In this document: positions 1 through 10,086 of the stretch, piece by piece
Numbering within the stretch: the stretch's first letter is position 1
Layout: each line of letters starts with the position of its first letter
Source: Dryomyza anilis
Taxonomy: Eukaryota; Arthropoda; Insecta; Diptera; Dryomyzidae
Direction of reading: 5' to 3'
Length of the DNA: 64,000 nucleotides
NCBI GenBank assembly: GCA_951804985.1
Contig: OX638131.1
Span: forward strand, 58,868,351 to 58,932,350
Notes under the pieces: model-generated
Databases searched by the model: none
The model's input: the letters and a program-made list of their open reading frames with translations, nothing else
What the model was told of the DNA's origin: nothing
Position numbers and translations under genes: made by a program

Positions 1-1
1 A

Positions 2-1221
2 AAAAGTAATTTAAACGCTGATGCGCTTAGCCGCATACCGAATAATACTGAAAAGGTAGTTGTAGTACAAACACGTTCAAAAACCATGAAAAGAGACAAG
101 GAAGACGATAAGAAACAGTCAGAATGTGATCCTGACGATTTGATAACAAAGGAAAATGACAATATAATAATTCTAACTGAACCTCGGGACATAGAGACGG
201 TAATTAAGGATTTTCACGATTCACCGTTAGGTGGTCACCAAGGTGGCGTAAAAACATTTTTAAGAAATCGGCAACAGTACCGATGGAAGGGTATGCAGAA
301 GCATATAAAGGATTATGTGAAAAATGGTTCAAAATGCCAGGTAAACAAGAGTTCAAGGTTGACGAAGATGCCAATGGTTCTAACTGATACGCCAGTCAGA
401 CCATTTGACAAAGTGTACATGGACCTGGTGGTTATTCTGCCTGAAACCATTTTAGGGAATAAATACATCTTAACGTTTCAGGACGATTTTTCTAAATTTA
501 TGTGCTGTGTGGCTATACCCGATGCGGAAGCCAACACCGTAGCAAAAGCATTCTTCAACGAAATAGTTACACGCCACAATATACATAAAGTATTGGTAAC
601 AGACAATGGATCGAACTTCGTTTCCACACTAATTTCGGATACATGTAAATTGTTAGGAATTAAAAAATTACATATAACACCCTACCATCCACAGGCTAAA
701 TGGTCATTGGAACGAAGTCATCGTCCACTAGCTAAATATTTACGTAGTTTTGCTAAAGAAGATGGGTCAAACTGGGACCAATGGTTAAATTCTGCAATGC
801 ATGTTCATAATAACACGGTGCTTACGTCGACGGGTCAAACACCATTCCGTACGTTGTACGGGTTTGACTTCGACATGCCTACGAATTTAAAGCGTAAATG
901 TTCACCTTTATATAACGCAGAAGACTACAATAAGGTACTAAAGTACCAAATACAGCGATCACACGAGATCGTCAGGCAAAATCAATGTAGGGCCAAGGAG
1001 GTGTCGAAAAAACAATACGACAAGAATCTCAACCCTATACAATTCAAACCACACGACATGGTTTTAATGAAAAACCAAACTAGGAAGAATAAGTTTTCTC
1101 CAATTTGGAAGGGACCCAACGTGGTCGTAGAGGGAAGTGGGCCAGTGACCTCGAGACGATATTGATCAAAAACAAAGATAAGAAAATTCACAATAATTTG
1201 TTAAAGGCATATCACAAATAG
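2..1221 (+). pseudogene. Ty3/gypsy-type pol fragment: RNase H tail plus integrase
   Basis: The frame is open from the left edge. The end of RNase H is visible (NADALSR motif, about positions 32-52), followed by integrase from the Met at 86. Counting from that Met, the zinc-binding region has H44 and H51 and C84, but the first cysteine of the C-x2-C pair is Gly81. The catalytic core has D113, D173 and E209, a DD35E spacing typical of retroviral-type integrases. An aromatic/GP-rich C-terminal domain follows (about residues 310-345). The frame breaks near 1145-1160: the terminal KNK..HNNLLK-like tail reads in another frame to a stop at 1219-1221. The lost zinc cysteine and the frameshift indicate a dead copy. 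No LTR is recognisable downstream. Family placement as errantivirus-like gypsy is inference. Confidence 0.9.
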
Positions 1222-2159
1222 TGTATGCCGTTAAAACTAAAAATATTATAATATTACCCTAGGTAAGAACCCATAAAAGTAACAATATAAAACCTATTAA
1301 CTATGCGTTGACAATTAAACTTGTAGATTGCAAGGTTATGAAAACATTATGCAAAATATAGACAAAATAAATCTAACCATAAGATATAGAGTAATCATTA
1401 AATAAAACATTAAATAACTCGTCATTTAGAGGAAGAAATAAATATAAATAGTTTAGGAAAACAGTAAGTAACAAACAAAAGAAAAAATATAATAATAAAA
1501 AAATAAAAACATAGGACATATTAAAAACAATAATTTAGTAATAAAAAACTAAAAAAATATATATAAATACATATCTATTTTAGGAAAAGAACTTATAATT
1601 TTAAAGTTAGTTAATCATCAATTAAGAAAAAAAATAAATTAAGCACATGCAACCAATTGCATTAATTTAAAATTAAATCAATGTTAGTCATAAAATTGTC
1701 GAATTCAATACAGATAATGCAAAACCAACAATTGCATTACTGACCGATATTAATAGCGCAAGCTATCAAACCTTGAAAAGGGTCATTCCCCCAAGTGTTT
1801 CATGCTAAGCACATATGCAATTTGTACGAACGTATGTAAATCATACACTAAGCAAGTGTTAATAGCTGACATATAAATGCAGATCTTGCAGTTTTTTTTT
1901 GATACCATAAACAATGCAAATAAATATAATTCAATTTGACCGTCATGCCAGTAGGAAGTTTCATATAATGTGACATATAAGTACACAAAAATAATATAAT
2001 AAAATATTAAACATGTTTAAAAATTAAATCGCAACTCTAATTATATTTATTTACATGCAAAGAAATTATAGGTACTTTTGTATATTAACATAATTCAATT
2101 TGAATAAGTTTGAATATAACAAATAAATTTTAAATGAATTTGAAGAACTTACTTATAAT
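1222..2159. other. AT-rich DNA, no gene seen
   Basis: Very AT-rich sequence after the integrase. No LTR ends, open frame or RNA gene is recognisable. If the 3' LTR of the gypsy copy was here it has decayed or was lost. Confidence 0.5.
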
Positions 2160-3050
2160 AATTTAAATTTCTTAAAGAAGAAGAAAAATATCAGTTAGTA
2201 TTAAAATTAAAAAAAAGAGAGATATATAAATATTTAGTACAGTTAAAATTAAAAAAAGGAACGAAATAAAATATATTAGTAGAATAAATAAAATGTAAAA
2301 AAAACAGGTAATAAATAAAAGCAAAGAATTTAAAATTAAAAAAAAAGCGATTTATGCATTAAAATATTTAGTACAGTTAAAATTAAAAAAAAAGTTTTAA
2401 TAATTGAATCGAAAAAAAAAGAGAAAACATATTAGTAAAATAAATAAAATGGAGAAAATATATATATAGGTATTAAATATTAAAAAAAAAAAAGAATTTT
2501 TAAATTTTAAAGAAGAAAAAAAGTGAAAAAAAATATAATAAGAAGAGATGAAAAAAAAAGAAAAATATGAAAAAAAAATAATAAACATGAAAAGAACATG
2601 GGGAATTAAAATTACAAAAAAAAGAGGGATACAAATTTTTATTAAAAATAAAAAAAAAGAAGACAAAATAAATAATATTAACAATTAAATTTTTAAAGAA
2701 TAAAAAAAAAGAAATAAAAAAAAATATATATGAAAAAAAAGGTAACTAAAATTTAAAAAAAAGGAGAAAATTTTAATTAAAGAGAAAGAAAAAGAGGTAT
2801 GAAAATTTTAATTAAAGAAAAGAAAAAAAAGGAGAAGAGGAGAAGAGAAAAAAAAGAAGAAGAAAATAAGAAGAGATGAAAAAAAAAATATAGAGAAAAA
2901 AAATAAGAGAAAAAATATATATAAATAACAGATATTAACTATTAATTATTTTTTTAAAGAAAAAAAAAAAGGAAAAAATATATGAAAAAAAATAAGGGGA
3001 ATTAAAATTAAAAAAAAAATTAATTAATTTATTTTTTATCTAACATTTTA
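2160..3050 (+). repeat. Purine-rich (A/G) low-complexity tract
   Basis: About 0.9 kb in which the plus strand is nearly all A with scattered G and T, and almost no C. Short phrases recur, such as TTAAAATTAAAAAAAA and AGAAGAAAAA. The only long frame in it (minus strand, about 2397-2684) is Phe/Ile-rich low-complexity translation and is not a gene. Confidence 0.8.
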
Positions 3051-3257
3051 TTTTGTTTTGTAAATTTAAATTTGTATTGGAAATTAAATAAATTTTTAAA
3101 CTAAATTAACACATTAAAAAAAAATGTATATATAATAAATTCAACAATTCTTGAGAAAATTTTAAATAATATATATGTATATGCAATGTGCAATATATTC
3201 TATGAACATATATATTTAAAATAAAAAAAAATTATATGAAATAATTTTTTTTTCATT

Positions 3258-3335
3258 TTTGCGCATTGAAGGGGGATTGAATCCGCCGCGTTGAGTCCCT
3301 CCGCATATAAGACGACGATCTTAGCCATTGGTCTA
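3258..3335 (-). other. tRNA-like remnant
   Basis: Read on the minus strand, a GGCTAAG segment is followed some 40 bases later by GGATTCAATCC, which resembles a B box/T arm, and then a C-run. This is a GC-richer island in AT-rich DNA. It is probably a decayed tRNA-derived SINE head, not a working tRNA: no clean acceptor stem could be drawn. Confidence 0.3.
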
Positions 3336-4128
3336 AGGACATAATACACTAAAATTACACTAAAGCTAGTGCTACACTAAATAACAGCGTTTCAAATAAG
3401 TTAAACACTTACAAACAACATTTAATTTCAATGTTATTGCATACATAAACAACTATGCTTTACATGACACTAAGTTTAGATAAACTAGTACCACACTAAA
3501 TAATAATAGTTCATATAATGTACCATACTATATTTCAAGTAATTTAAATATCTTAAGATCAATCTTTTTCTTGTGACGAATGTACATAAACCATTATATA
3601 ATTTACGAAAAATATATTAAGTTTATATAAGTTAGTACCACACCACACATTTGGAAGAGTTTAAAAACAAAAATAAATTACTTGTTTGTAAAATATTCAT
3701 GTAAATTTAAAATATCCGAGTGCACAAAAATTGTTATTTAGAGTGACCAACAGCGCTGGATACTCAGAAGACGCATAGATAATCGTTGGGGTCTTGGGAC
3801 TTTAATGGGGACATGTGGAAGGAGCTCTGGGTGTTATCAACAAGAAGAAAAAGTGAAGCAGAGGTCCAGCAGATTCAAATAAAGAAAAGAAAAACGAAGA
3901 AATGAAGCAGAGTGGCAGCATATTTGAAGACGTGGAAGGATGCACTAGGAGCAAACTTGTCGTTATACCAAGCACAAGTACATTGCAGTGATTGAATTTT
4001 AATCATAAAACTACAACTGCCAGAAACAAGATGCAGAAAACAATATTCAACAATGATCTTGAAAATATATCTAAAAAGTCAAATTATTATGTCTTCCATC
4101 GCACATAGAGAAGAAGCGATGCAGTAAC
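3336..4128. other. No gene seen
   Basis: AT-rich DNA with repeated TAGTGCTACACTAAA-like phrases (3340-3500) and a purine-rich stretch at 3830-3960. No supported coding region. Confidence 0.4.
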
Positions 4129-4291
4129 GATTTTCTGATATCAACAATTCAGAAATCTATAATATTATAAATATAACGACATGAGCACCAAGATGTTCCA
4201 AAAAGTAGTGAAGCAGATGCCCAGCGGTTTTCTGATATCAACAATTCAGAAATCTATAAGCTACATAAAATGACATGAGCACCAAGATGTT
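4129..4291 (+). repeat. Direct duplication, about 65-bp unit
   Basis: The segment from TTTTCTGATATC through GACATGAGCACCAAGATG occurs at about 4131-4197 and again at 4228-4291, nearly identical, about 97 bases apart. Its origin is unknown. The following DNA to 4640 has overlapping open frames of 88 and 115 codons with no recognisable motif. Confidence 0.75.
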
Positions 4292-4584
4292 TTCAAAATG
4301 TTTGACAAGATCGCAGAAAAGAACACTCATCTCGAACGACTCGTCAACGGGACCAAAACTCTCTTGACCGACTAAGAGTCCAGCGTATCAACATGACGAC
4401 GTCTACTAGAGATAACACCATTAGCAAATTCCACAAGAACCATCGAAGCCCAACAGACTACATACAACGAAACATTGAAGATGAACAAGGCAAATCCGAC
4501 CCAACACACAGAAGAGCAAGAGGAGAAATCTGGTCCAACAGTAGGGCATACAAAAGACACTCATGTAATTATTTACACCTCTCT

Positions 4585-5755
4585 AACGGGCGTAGCCGTA
4601 AATACGGTAGTAGATACGGATATCAATTTCTACGTACAAAAACCGTTCTGGCCACGTAATTACGGTAAAAAAACGCCGGTTTTTATAAAATTTTTATTTT
4701 ACATAAAGCCGTACATACAGCACGAACCCAGAAAACAAGATGTATATAAAAGTCTTGCTGCAACTATCTGTTTAAATTTACGACTTGTAGCAAATATTCC
4801 AACATCCCATAAGTTTATATAAAGTTGCAGCAAAACTATAAATATTTTTTAAATATGACATATATGCAGATAGTTACGATATGTTTGCCAGTACAGAAAT
4901 GAAAATTGAAATATTTACAGTTAATTGATAGCGAGAGTTCTTGGACATTTGCTTCAAAACTGATGACTTATTTTGACATTTGACTACTATAAAAAGAAAA
5001 ATGACGTACTTTTTTCTTACGCTAGATTTATTCACAACATTCCGTAAATCCAATGGTGTTATAAAGTGTAAACGCAAATATTACATTTTAATGGTAAAAG
5101 TGAAAATAAAATTTTCTGGGATTGAAATTATCAACACGTGATGGAAAATATCTCATTTCAGAGTTTACTTTGATGACAGCATCGCCGATTGGACATGGTT
5201 CTTCAGCGAAGAAAACTCAAGTCGTTGTACAATTTTATCTTCGAAGGATTTATAAATACGATGGCGATGTATAACCTAAACAGGATACCTTTTTAATTCT
5301 AAAATTAATAAAAATACATTTGGTTCATTTTCTTTCAATTCAATAAAAATTACTCCACAAATTCTAATGGAGTACCTTTTCCAAATATTCATCAACTATC
5401 TTCCTATTTGTAAGATGTTTAATTGATGATTGCTATACATAATCGTAAATTTGAAAGATGGTTGCTAGCAATATTTATCGTATTTGATGGCTGTTTGAGA
5501 GATGGTTGTCTTAAAGACGATCTAAATAATTTGTAAATAACTTGATATTTAGGGCTGTGATATTTCTGGTAATCATCTTTCTTTTCTTAGTGCGCATACG
5601 GCACTGTATTTACGTCCCGTTTACGTGTAGTTTTCATGTTCTGTTTACGGATCGAATTTATGTGCCTTTTACTATTACGTTCAGTAAACGGCTGCCGTAA
5701 ACGGTGTTTATGTCCGTAAATACGGAACGTATACGGCTCGTTTACGTGCCTTTTG
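4585..5755. mobile_element. Possible inverted-repeat element with CCGTA-rich ends
   Basis: Both ends (4585-4670 and 5590-5755) are CpG-rich islands packed with CCGTA/TACGG words. Each contains the 12-bp palindrome CCGTAAATACGG, near 4600 and 5718. They flank about 0.9 kb of AT-rich DNA that includes repeat Z (4862-5240). The arms match only loosely as inverted repeats, so the boundaries are uncertain. Confidence 0.4.
4862..5240 (+). repeat. Interspersed repeat Z, copy 1
   Basis: This stretch aligns end to end by eye with 58469-58855. Shared blocks include ATATGCAGATAGTTACGA, the AAATCCAATGGTGT block and the AATATTACATTTTAAT block, and the order is conserved with small indels. No open frame is conserved, so it is a non-coding repeat of unknown class. 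Confidence 0.75.
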
Positions 5756-5796
5756 GTTAATTAGGTATATACATTTTATTTCTCTTAAGTCAATAT

Positions 5797-6072
5797 GTAG
5801 CCGCGGTAGCTCAGTGGTTAGTGCGTTGAACTGCGAGCCGAAAGGTCCCCGGTTCAAGCCTGGCCTGGGCTAACAACATTTTTTCATAGAAACATTTTTG
5901 TATACCGCGCTACCTCTCGTCAGTAAATGGCAAACCTACGAGAGTAAAACATTGCCGCCGTTCGGCAATAAACTGTAGGTCCCACCACTTTGAGTACAAA
6001 TGCTCAGCTCAAAATGTTGAGAGAGCACGGCCGAAGTTCTTATAGGACTGTAGTGCTAAACTATTATTATTA
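5797..6072 (+). mobile_element. tRNA-derived SINE, copy 1 (most complete)
   Basis: The tRNA-like head carries a pol III A box (TAGCTCAGTGG, 5808-5818) and B box (GGTTCAAGCC, 5851-5860). A body of about 200 bp follows, with conserved blocks such as CTGTAGGTCCCACCACTTTG, and a (TTA)n tail ends the element. It is flanked by a perfect 12-bp target-site duplication, TTAAGTCAATAT, at 5785-5796 and 6073-6084. Four more copies lie in the window. A SINE has no protein; mobilisation by a LINE is inferred. Confidence 0.92.
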
Positions 6073-6329
6073 TTAAGTCAATATTAAGATTAAAAACAGT
6101 TTGTTGCAATCCGAAATTTCAATATAGAAATGATTTCAAATTCATAAGTATACTATATAAAGATTATCTATACATAGTGTCTCCAGTAGCCATCATTTAT
6201 GGAATGGAAATTACAATGAGATCTGATTAATAAAATTACAAATTTATTTATGTTTCATAAACTGGCTTTTCAATATAATCAATATACTCGGATTTATGGT
6301 ACGCTACATTTTATTTCTTTTTTAAAAAT

Positions 6330-6870
6330 AGTACGTTTTTTGATTATTTTCATGACTACTTAAAAATAATCGTAAACTACTTTTTTTTTGATTATTTGAA
6401 AATAATCAAAAAAAATAATCTGACTACTTTTTATTTGATTATTTTAAAATAATAAAAAAAGTAACCCGACTACTTTTTTTGATTATTTCTATTTTTCTTG
6501 ATTAAATTATAATTATCAAATAATCAAAAAATAATCTAACAAAAATAAAAATAATCAAAAAAAGTAGTCGGATTACTTTTTTTTTTTTGATTATTTTCAA
6601 ATAATCAAAAAAAGTAGTTGGATTACAAGTTTTTGATTATTTTAAAGTAAAAGTAACCCGACTACTTTTTTTGATTATTTCTATTTTTCATAATTATTTT
6701 ATAATTATCAAATAATCAAAAAATAATCTAACAAAAATAAAAATAATCAAAAAAAGTAGTCGGATTACTTTTTTTTTTTTTTGATTATTTTCAAATAATC
6801 AAAAAAAGTAGTTGGATTACAAGTTTTTGATTATTTTAAAGTAGTCGTGAAAATAAACAAAAAATGTACT
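6330..6870. mobile_element. Inverted-repeat element with internal tandem units
   Basis: The ends are about 31-bp imperfect terminal inverted repeats (AGTACGTTTTTTGATTATTT at 6330; its complement ends at 6870). The interior is built of GATTATTTTCAAATAATC-type mini-hairpins joined to AAAAAAGTAGTCGGATTAC phrases. It includes two near-identical 192-bp tandem units starting at 6461 and 6653. No coding capacity, so a foldback-like or MITE-like element. Related sequence continues to about 6951, where LINE A is inserted. Confidence 0.7.
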
Positions 6871-7169
6871 AAGAATCAAAGTACTTTTTGATTATTTCTA
6901 ATCGTTATCAAATTAGTAGAATCGCAATAAATTTTTTTATTACAATTCTTTAGTAATCGTACTGAACCCCCACGTGGTTGTTACCTTGACGTGGTGTGGG
7001 GGCTTAAGTTACAATGACTCAATAAGGCTAAGCTGACGGAAACTTTTTTAAAGTTTCTGGTAGGATCACCCTTGTCAGACAGGCTTGTGATGTGTAATGA
7101 ACTAAATACTACCATAGTCTTTTTTATTGGTGGGGTGGCAGACTCTAAAGAAACCCCTACACCACCGCA

Positions 7170-8546
7170 ATGGGTCAACATAAAGATATAACTACTCCAG
7201 GTGGTACCCACAAAAGTGGCAATCCACACGCTTCGGCGGCTGAGGCAAGGATTCTGGAGGCCTCAATCCACGCAACCAACCCTGGTACGATGAACCTTTC
7301 TGCTCCTATAGCAGGGGGTTCATCGTGCCCCTCCATCTCCCAAATCTATGAAACAGCTAGGAATCTAGAGGAGGATAACGACAACGCTGTGGTTTACATA
7401 CCAGTAGAGGAAAGTGTCGGTTCAGCTATGCCTACGACTAATCCTCCACTGTATGGCTGCTCGACAGGGTTGTTTCCTCTCAGGGCTCCTTTCTGTCACG
7501 TATTTGGAAACATGGGTCGATCGAAGGAAAGTTGTGTCTTACCAACATCTAATTCTAGAGAGACCGACGCCCAACTGGAAGCTAAACTTCCATTGGAGAC
7601 CGGACCCGGATCTCTGAATACAGAGGTCAGGTTGTCCGATTACCAGGTGAGTAGGAGAAGGAAGAATAAAGCGAAAGATTGCAAAGAGGCTGAAAAGGCG
7701 ACGCTGGAGCTTTCACTTTCCCCAGCTACCACAGCAAAACGCGATAGATCGGTGGAGGTTACTCCGACTGAAGCCGGACCATTCGCTGCTGCTGTTGTGG
7801 CTGCCAATGCACCTGAGAACCGCAATGGCAAGAAGTTTAAAACCTTCACTGCTACTGCGAAACCCCGTAACTCCCAGAACTCGACAGTTTCCAGTGATAT
7901 TGCTTCCACAAGCAAGAGCACTGGTACTTTATGTTCCGGTTCGGCTGCGGATGAACTGCCTTCAACATCCACTGGCAGAGGTAGGCTAGCAGCACCATAT
8001 CGTGATGCTGCTCGCAAAGCTCTTCCGGTTGCGATTATTGGCAAATTGGGGAAGGAGCAAAAGATGAATGATGCAGAAGTAAAACACTGCACCGATCATC
8101 TTTGGCGGCAAGTCAGCACCGGCGGTGTCAGTGCAAACGCAAAAGGCTATGAAACATGTGATGGCATCATGAAGGTGCTATGCTCGTCTCAAGCCAATTT
8201 CGATTGGATTGCCACAACCGTTGCCAAAATCCCCCCTTTGGGCAAATCGCGCTTCGCTGTTTTCAGCGGAGACGAACCCAAACGCAGGCGAGCAATATGC
8301 TGGATACCTGGTCCTATCAGGAAAACAGCGGAAGTGTTTGTCTGCCTACGTGCTCAGAACCAGGGCATCGAAACGAACGGATGGAAAATCTATAGCCATA
8401 AACCAGAGCGATGTCCGGAGGACAAGGAGGGCTCAACCCTGGTTGATGGCTTAGACCAGAAGTCGTTAGATGACATGCTATCTATGTACGACAGCCATCT
8501 AAACTTATTCTTTGGACGGATCAAATTCCGAATCAATTCCAAATGA
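7170..8546 (+). CDS. LINE A ORF1 (gag-like protein, 458 aa)
   Basis: This frame is uninterrupted and is the ORF1 of LINE A; such proteins bind element RNA to form the retrotransposition particle. The N-terminal 300 residues are Ser/Thr/Ala-rich and look disordered. The last 130 residues are folded-looking and end with the DSHLNLFFGRIKFRI type of tail. That arrangement resembles the C-terminal domain of ORF1 proteins of LOA-like insect elements (DUF4780-like, from memory). No CCHC knuckle is visible. The start is the first Met after the 5' UTR. ORF2 starts 37 bases after the stop. It is probably intact, but useless without ORF2. Confidence 0.8.
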   Translation: MGQHKDITTPGGTHKSGNPHASAAEARILEASIHATNPGTMNLSAPIAGGSSCPSISQIYETARNLEEDNDNAVVYIPVEESVGSAMPTTNPPLYGCSTGLFPLRAPFCHVFGNMGRSKESCVLPTSNSRETDAQLEAKLPLETGPGSLNTEVRLSDYQVSRRRKNKAKDCKEAEKATLELSLSPATTAKRDRSVEVTPTEAGPFAAAVVAANAPENRNGKKFKTFTATAKPRNSQNSTVSSDIASTSKSTGTLCSGSAADELPSTSTGRGRLAAPYRDAARKALPVAIIGKLGKEQKMNDAEVKHCTDHLWRQVSTGGVSANAKGYETCDGIMKVLCSSQANFDWIATTVAKIPPLGKSRFAVFSGDEPKRRRAICWIPGPIRKTAEVFVCLRAQNQGIETNGWKIYSHKPERCPEDKEGSTLVDGLDQKSLDDMLSMYDSHLNLFFGRIKFRINSK

Positions 8547-8583
8547 ATAGGCACATGATGAGAAACGAGTTAATTATCCTGTC

Positions 8584-8994
8584 ATGATATTTACTCAGAT
8601 CAATCAGCAACATTCTAAAGCTGCTACCGCTTTACTAGCTAAGCGACTCTCCATGTTGCATACATTACCTCACATCACAGCTATTCAAGAACCATGGGTG
8701 TATAACAAACGCATCTGTGGTCTTAGTGAACTACGTGGTGAAACCATACTATACGATGAGCAACCCGTAAGGCCTAGAAGCTGTCTTATAGTATCGAAAC
8801 ACTTTGCCAAGTTAACCCAATTCTATGGACCTGATTGCAACTTAAGTGAGCTTCTAATTGTCGCCTCAGGCTACTTCCCCTATGACTCACTACTGCCTCC
8901 TCCACCAAAGGCAATTGCTGAACTCATAGAGTACTGTGATCTTAAGGAGACTGACTTTATTCTTTGCTGCAGTAGTAAATGCAATGCACGGTAA
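8584..8994 (+). pseudogene. LINE A ORF2 N-terminus: AP-type endonuclease, truncated
   Basis: The domain nicks target DNA in non-LTR retrotransposition. Visible motifs are QINQQHSKAAT at the start and AIQEPW with the catalytic Glu. The later DANAHH-like block is degraded to SSKCNAR, where the frame closes. Comparison with fragment B (36836-36910) shows a 50-bp deletion here just after GCACG, which causes the frameshift. A further block, present in B at about 37031-37410, is missing here at 9118. The endonuclease is non-functional. Confidence 0.85.
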
Positions 8995-9345
8995 TAAACC
9001 TACGTTTGTGACTGCTAGAAGACAGGAAGTGATTGACCTAACTTTGCCTAATGGCAGACTGAGAGAGTTAATCTTAAACTGGAAGGTTCTTAAATAAGAT
9101 TCTTTATCGGACCACAGTGTTTCTTATAAAGACTTCTGCAGTAGCATCGAATCCTGCAGTGAGATTAGCCGATTAGTCAAGTTTCTTAGAAGAGACCAAA
9201 CTCCGCAGTGAGTCCAGTCGGGCTCGTATACTGAGTCTAAGACAGAGGCACTTAGTGTCATAGTTGAGACTCACTTTCCGGAAGCTGGGATTACAAACGG
9301 CCACTTTGTAATCCCAGCACTGGGGACTGCAATAACAACTCTAAT

Positions 9346-10086
9346 GTGACAAAACATGACTGGCTGGTTGCCAGATTGGATGCGTACGATGAAGCTATCC
9401 AATACGCAGTGGCCTCTTTTGATGGCTTCAAGCCACCTGGACCGGATGGCATCTACCCAATCATGCTACAGGAAGGTATAACCCAATTGCTACCATGCCT
9501 AAAGAAGATATTTAGAGCAAGTCTCGCTTGGGCATACATTCCGGCATCCTGGCGTTTAGTTAAAGTAGCCTTCATTCCTAAAGTTGGAAGAGAAGACTAT
9601 TCCATAGCCAAGAGCTTCAGACCCATTAGTATGATGTCCTTCATACTAAAGTGTCTAGAAAGACTAGTTGAGTTGCACATCAGAAAAACATCGCTGTCAA
9701 GGTACCCACTATCAACAAGACAACATGCCTACCAACGTGGAGAAATCCTGTGAAAAAGCATTGCAACATCTGGTTGGCCGGATCGAGCATGCTTTTAGAG
9801 TAAGATGTACGTGATGGGCATATTTGTTGACATCGAGGGTGCTTTTGATAATGCGACTTTTGATGGAATGTGTGACGCAGCTAGAAGGCATGGAATAGAT
9901 GAAACATTGGTCAAATGGCTAAGGTCAATGCTAATGTTTAGGACCATCACTTCTGAGGCGGAGTGCGGTCAGTATATTATGGCAGGAGTGAATAGAGGTT
10001 GTCCTCAAGGAGGCGTTATCTCCCCCCCCTCTCTCCCCCCCTACTTTGGACAAAACATGTTGAAAATAAAATTTCGCGAGCATTGA
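9346..10086 (+). pseudogene. LINE A reverse transcriptase, frameshifted and deleted
   Basis: RT fingers and palm are visible in pieces: PPGPDGIYP, VAFIPKVGR, KSFRPISMMSF (9346-9753), then a frameshift near 9745, then FVDIEGAFDN with the first catalytic Asp region (9826-9855) and GCPQGGVISP. The YADD/FADD catalytic box that should follow is gone. A C/T run (10021-10041) joins GGVIS directly to a later KHVENKISRALN block. The enzyme is dead. Confidence 0.88.

Noticed and set aside
1222..1320. Start of a gypsy 3' LTR
   Set aside because: No polypurine tract with TG...CA-type LTR boundary could be identified.
2397..2684. 95-codon minus-strand frame
   Set aside because: Phe/Ile/Leu-only translation of the A-rich tract; no complexity, no homologous motif.
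4393..4822. Overlapping 88- and 115-codon frames as genes
   Set aside because: No recognisable motif; partly within CCGTA-rich repeat; probably chance or a very old relic.
5799..5872. Functional tRNA gene
   Set aside because: The head has A and B boxes, but the same sequence with an attached 200-bp body and TTA tail recurs five times, so it is a SINE.
6967..7002. HDV-like ribozyme at the LINE A 5' end
   Set aside because: A GC stem is present, but I could not fit the nested double pseudoknot by eye; folding software would be needed.
7640..8092. 150-codon minus-strand frame
   Set aside because: Shadow of LINE A ORF1, which has the credible domain order.
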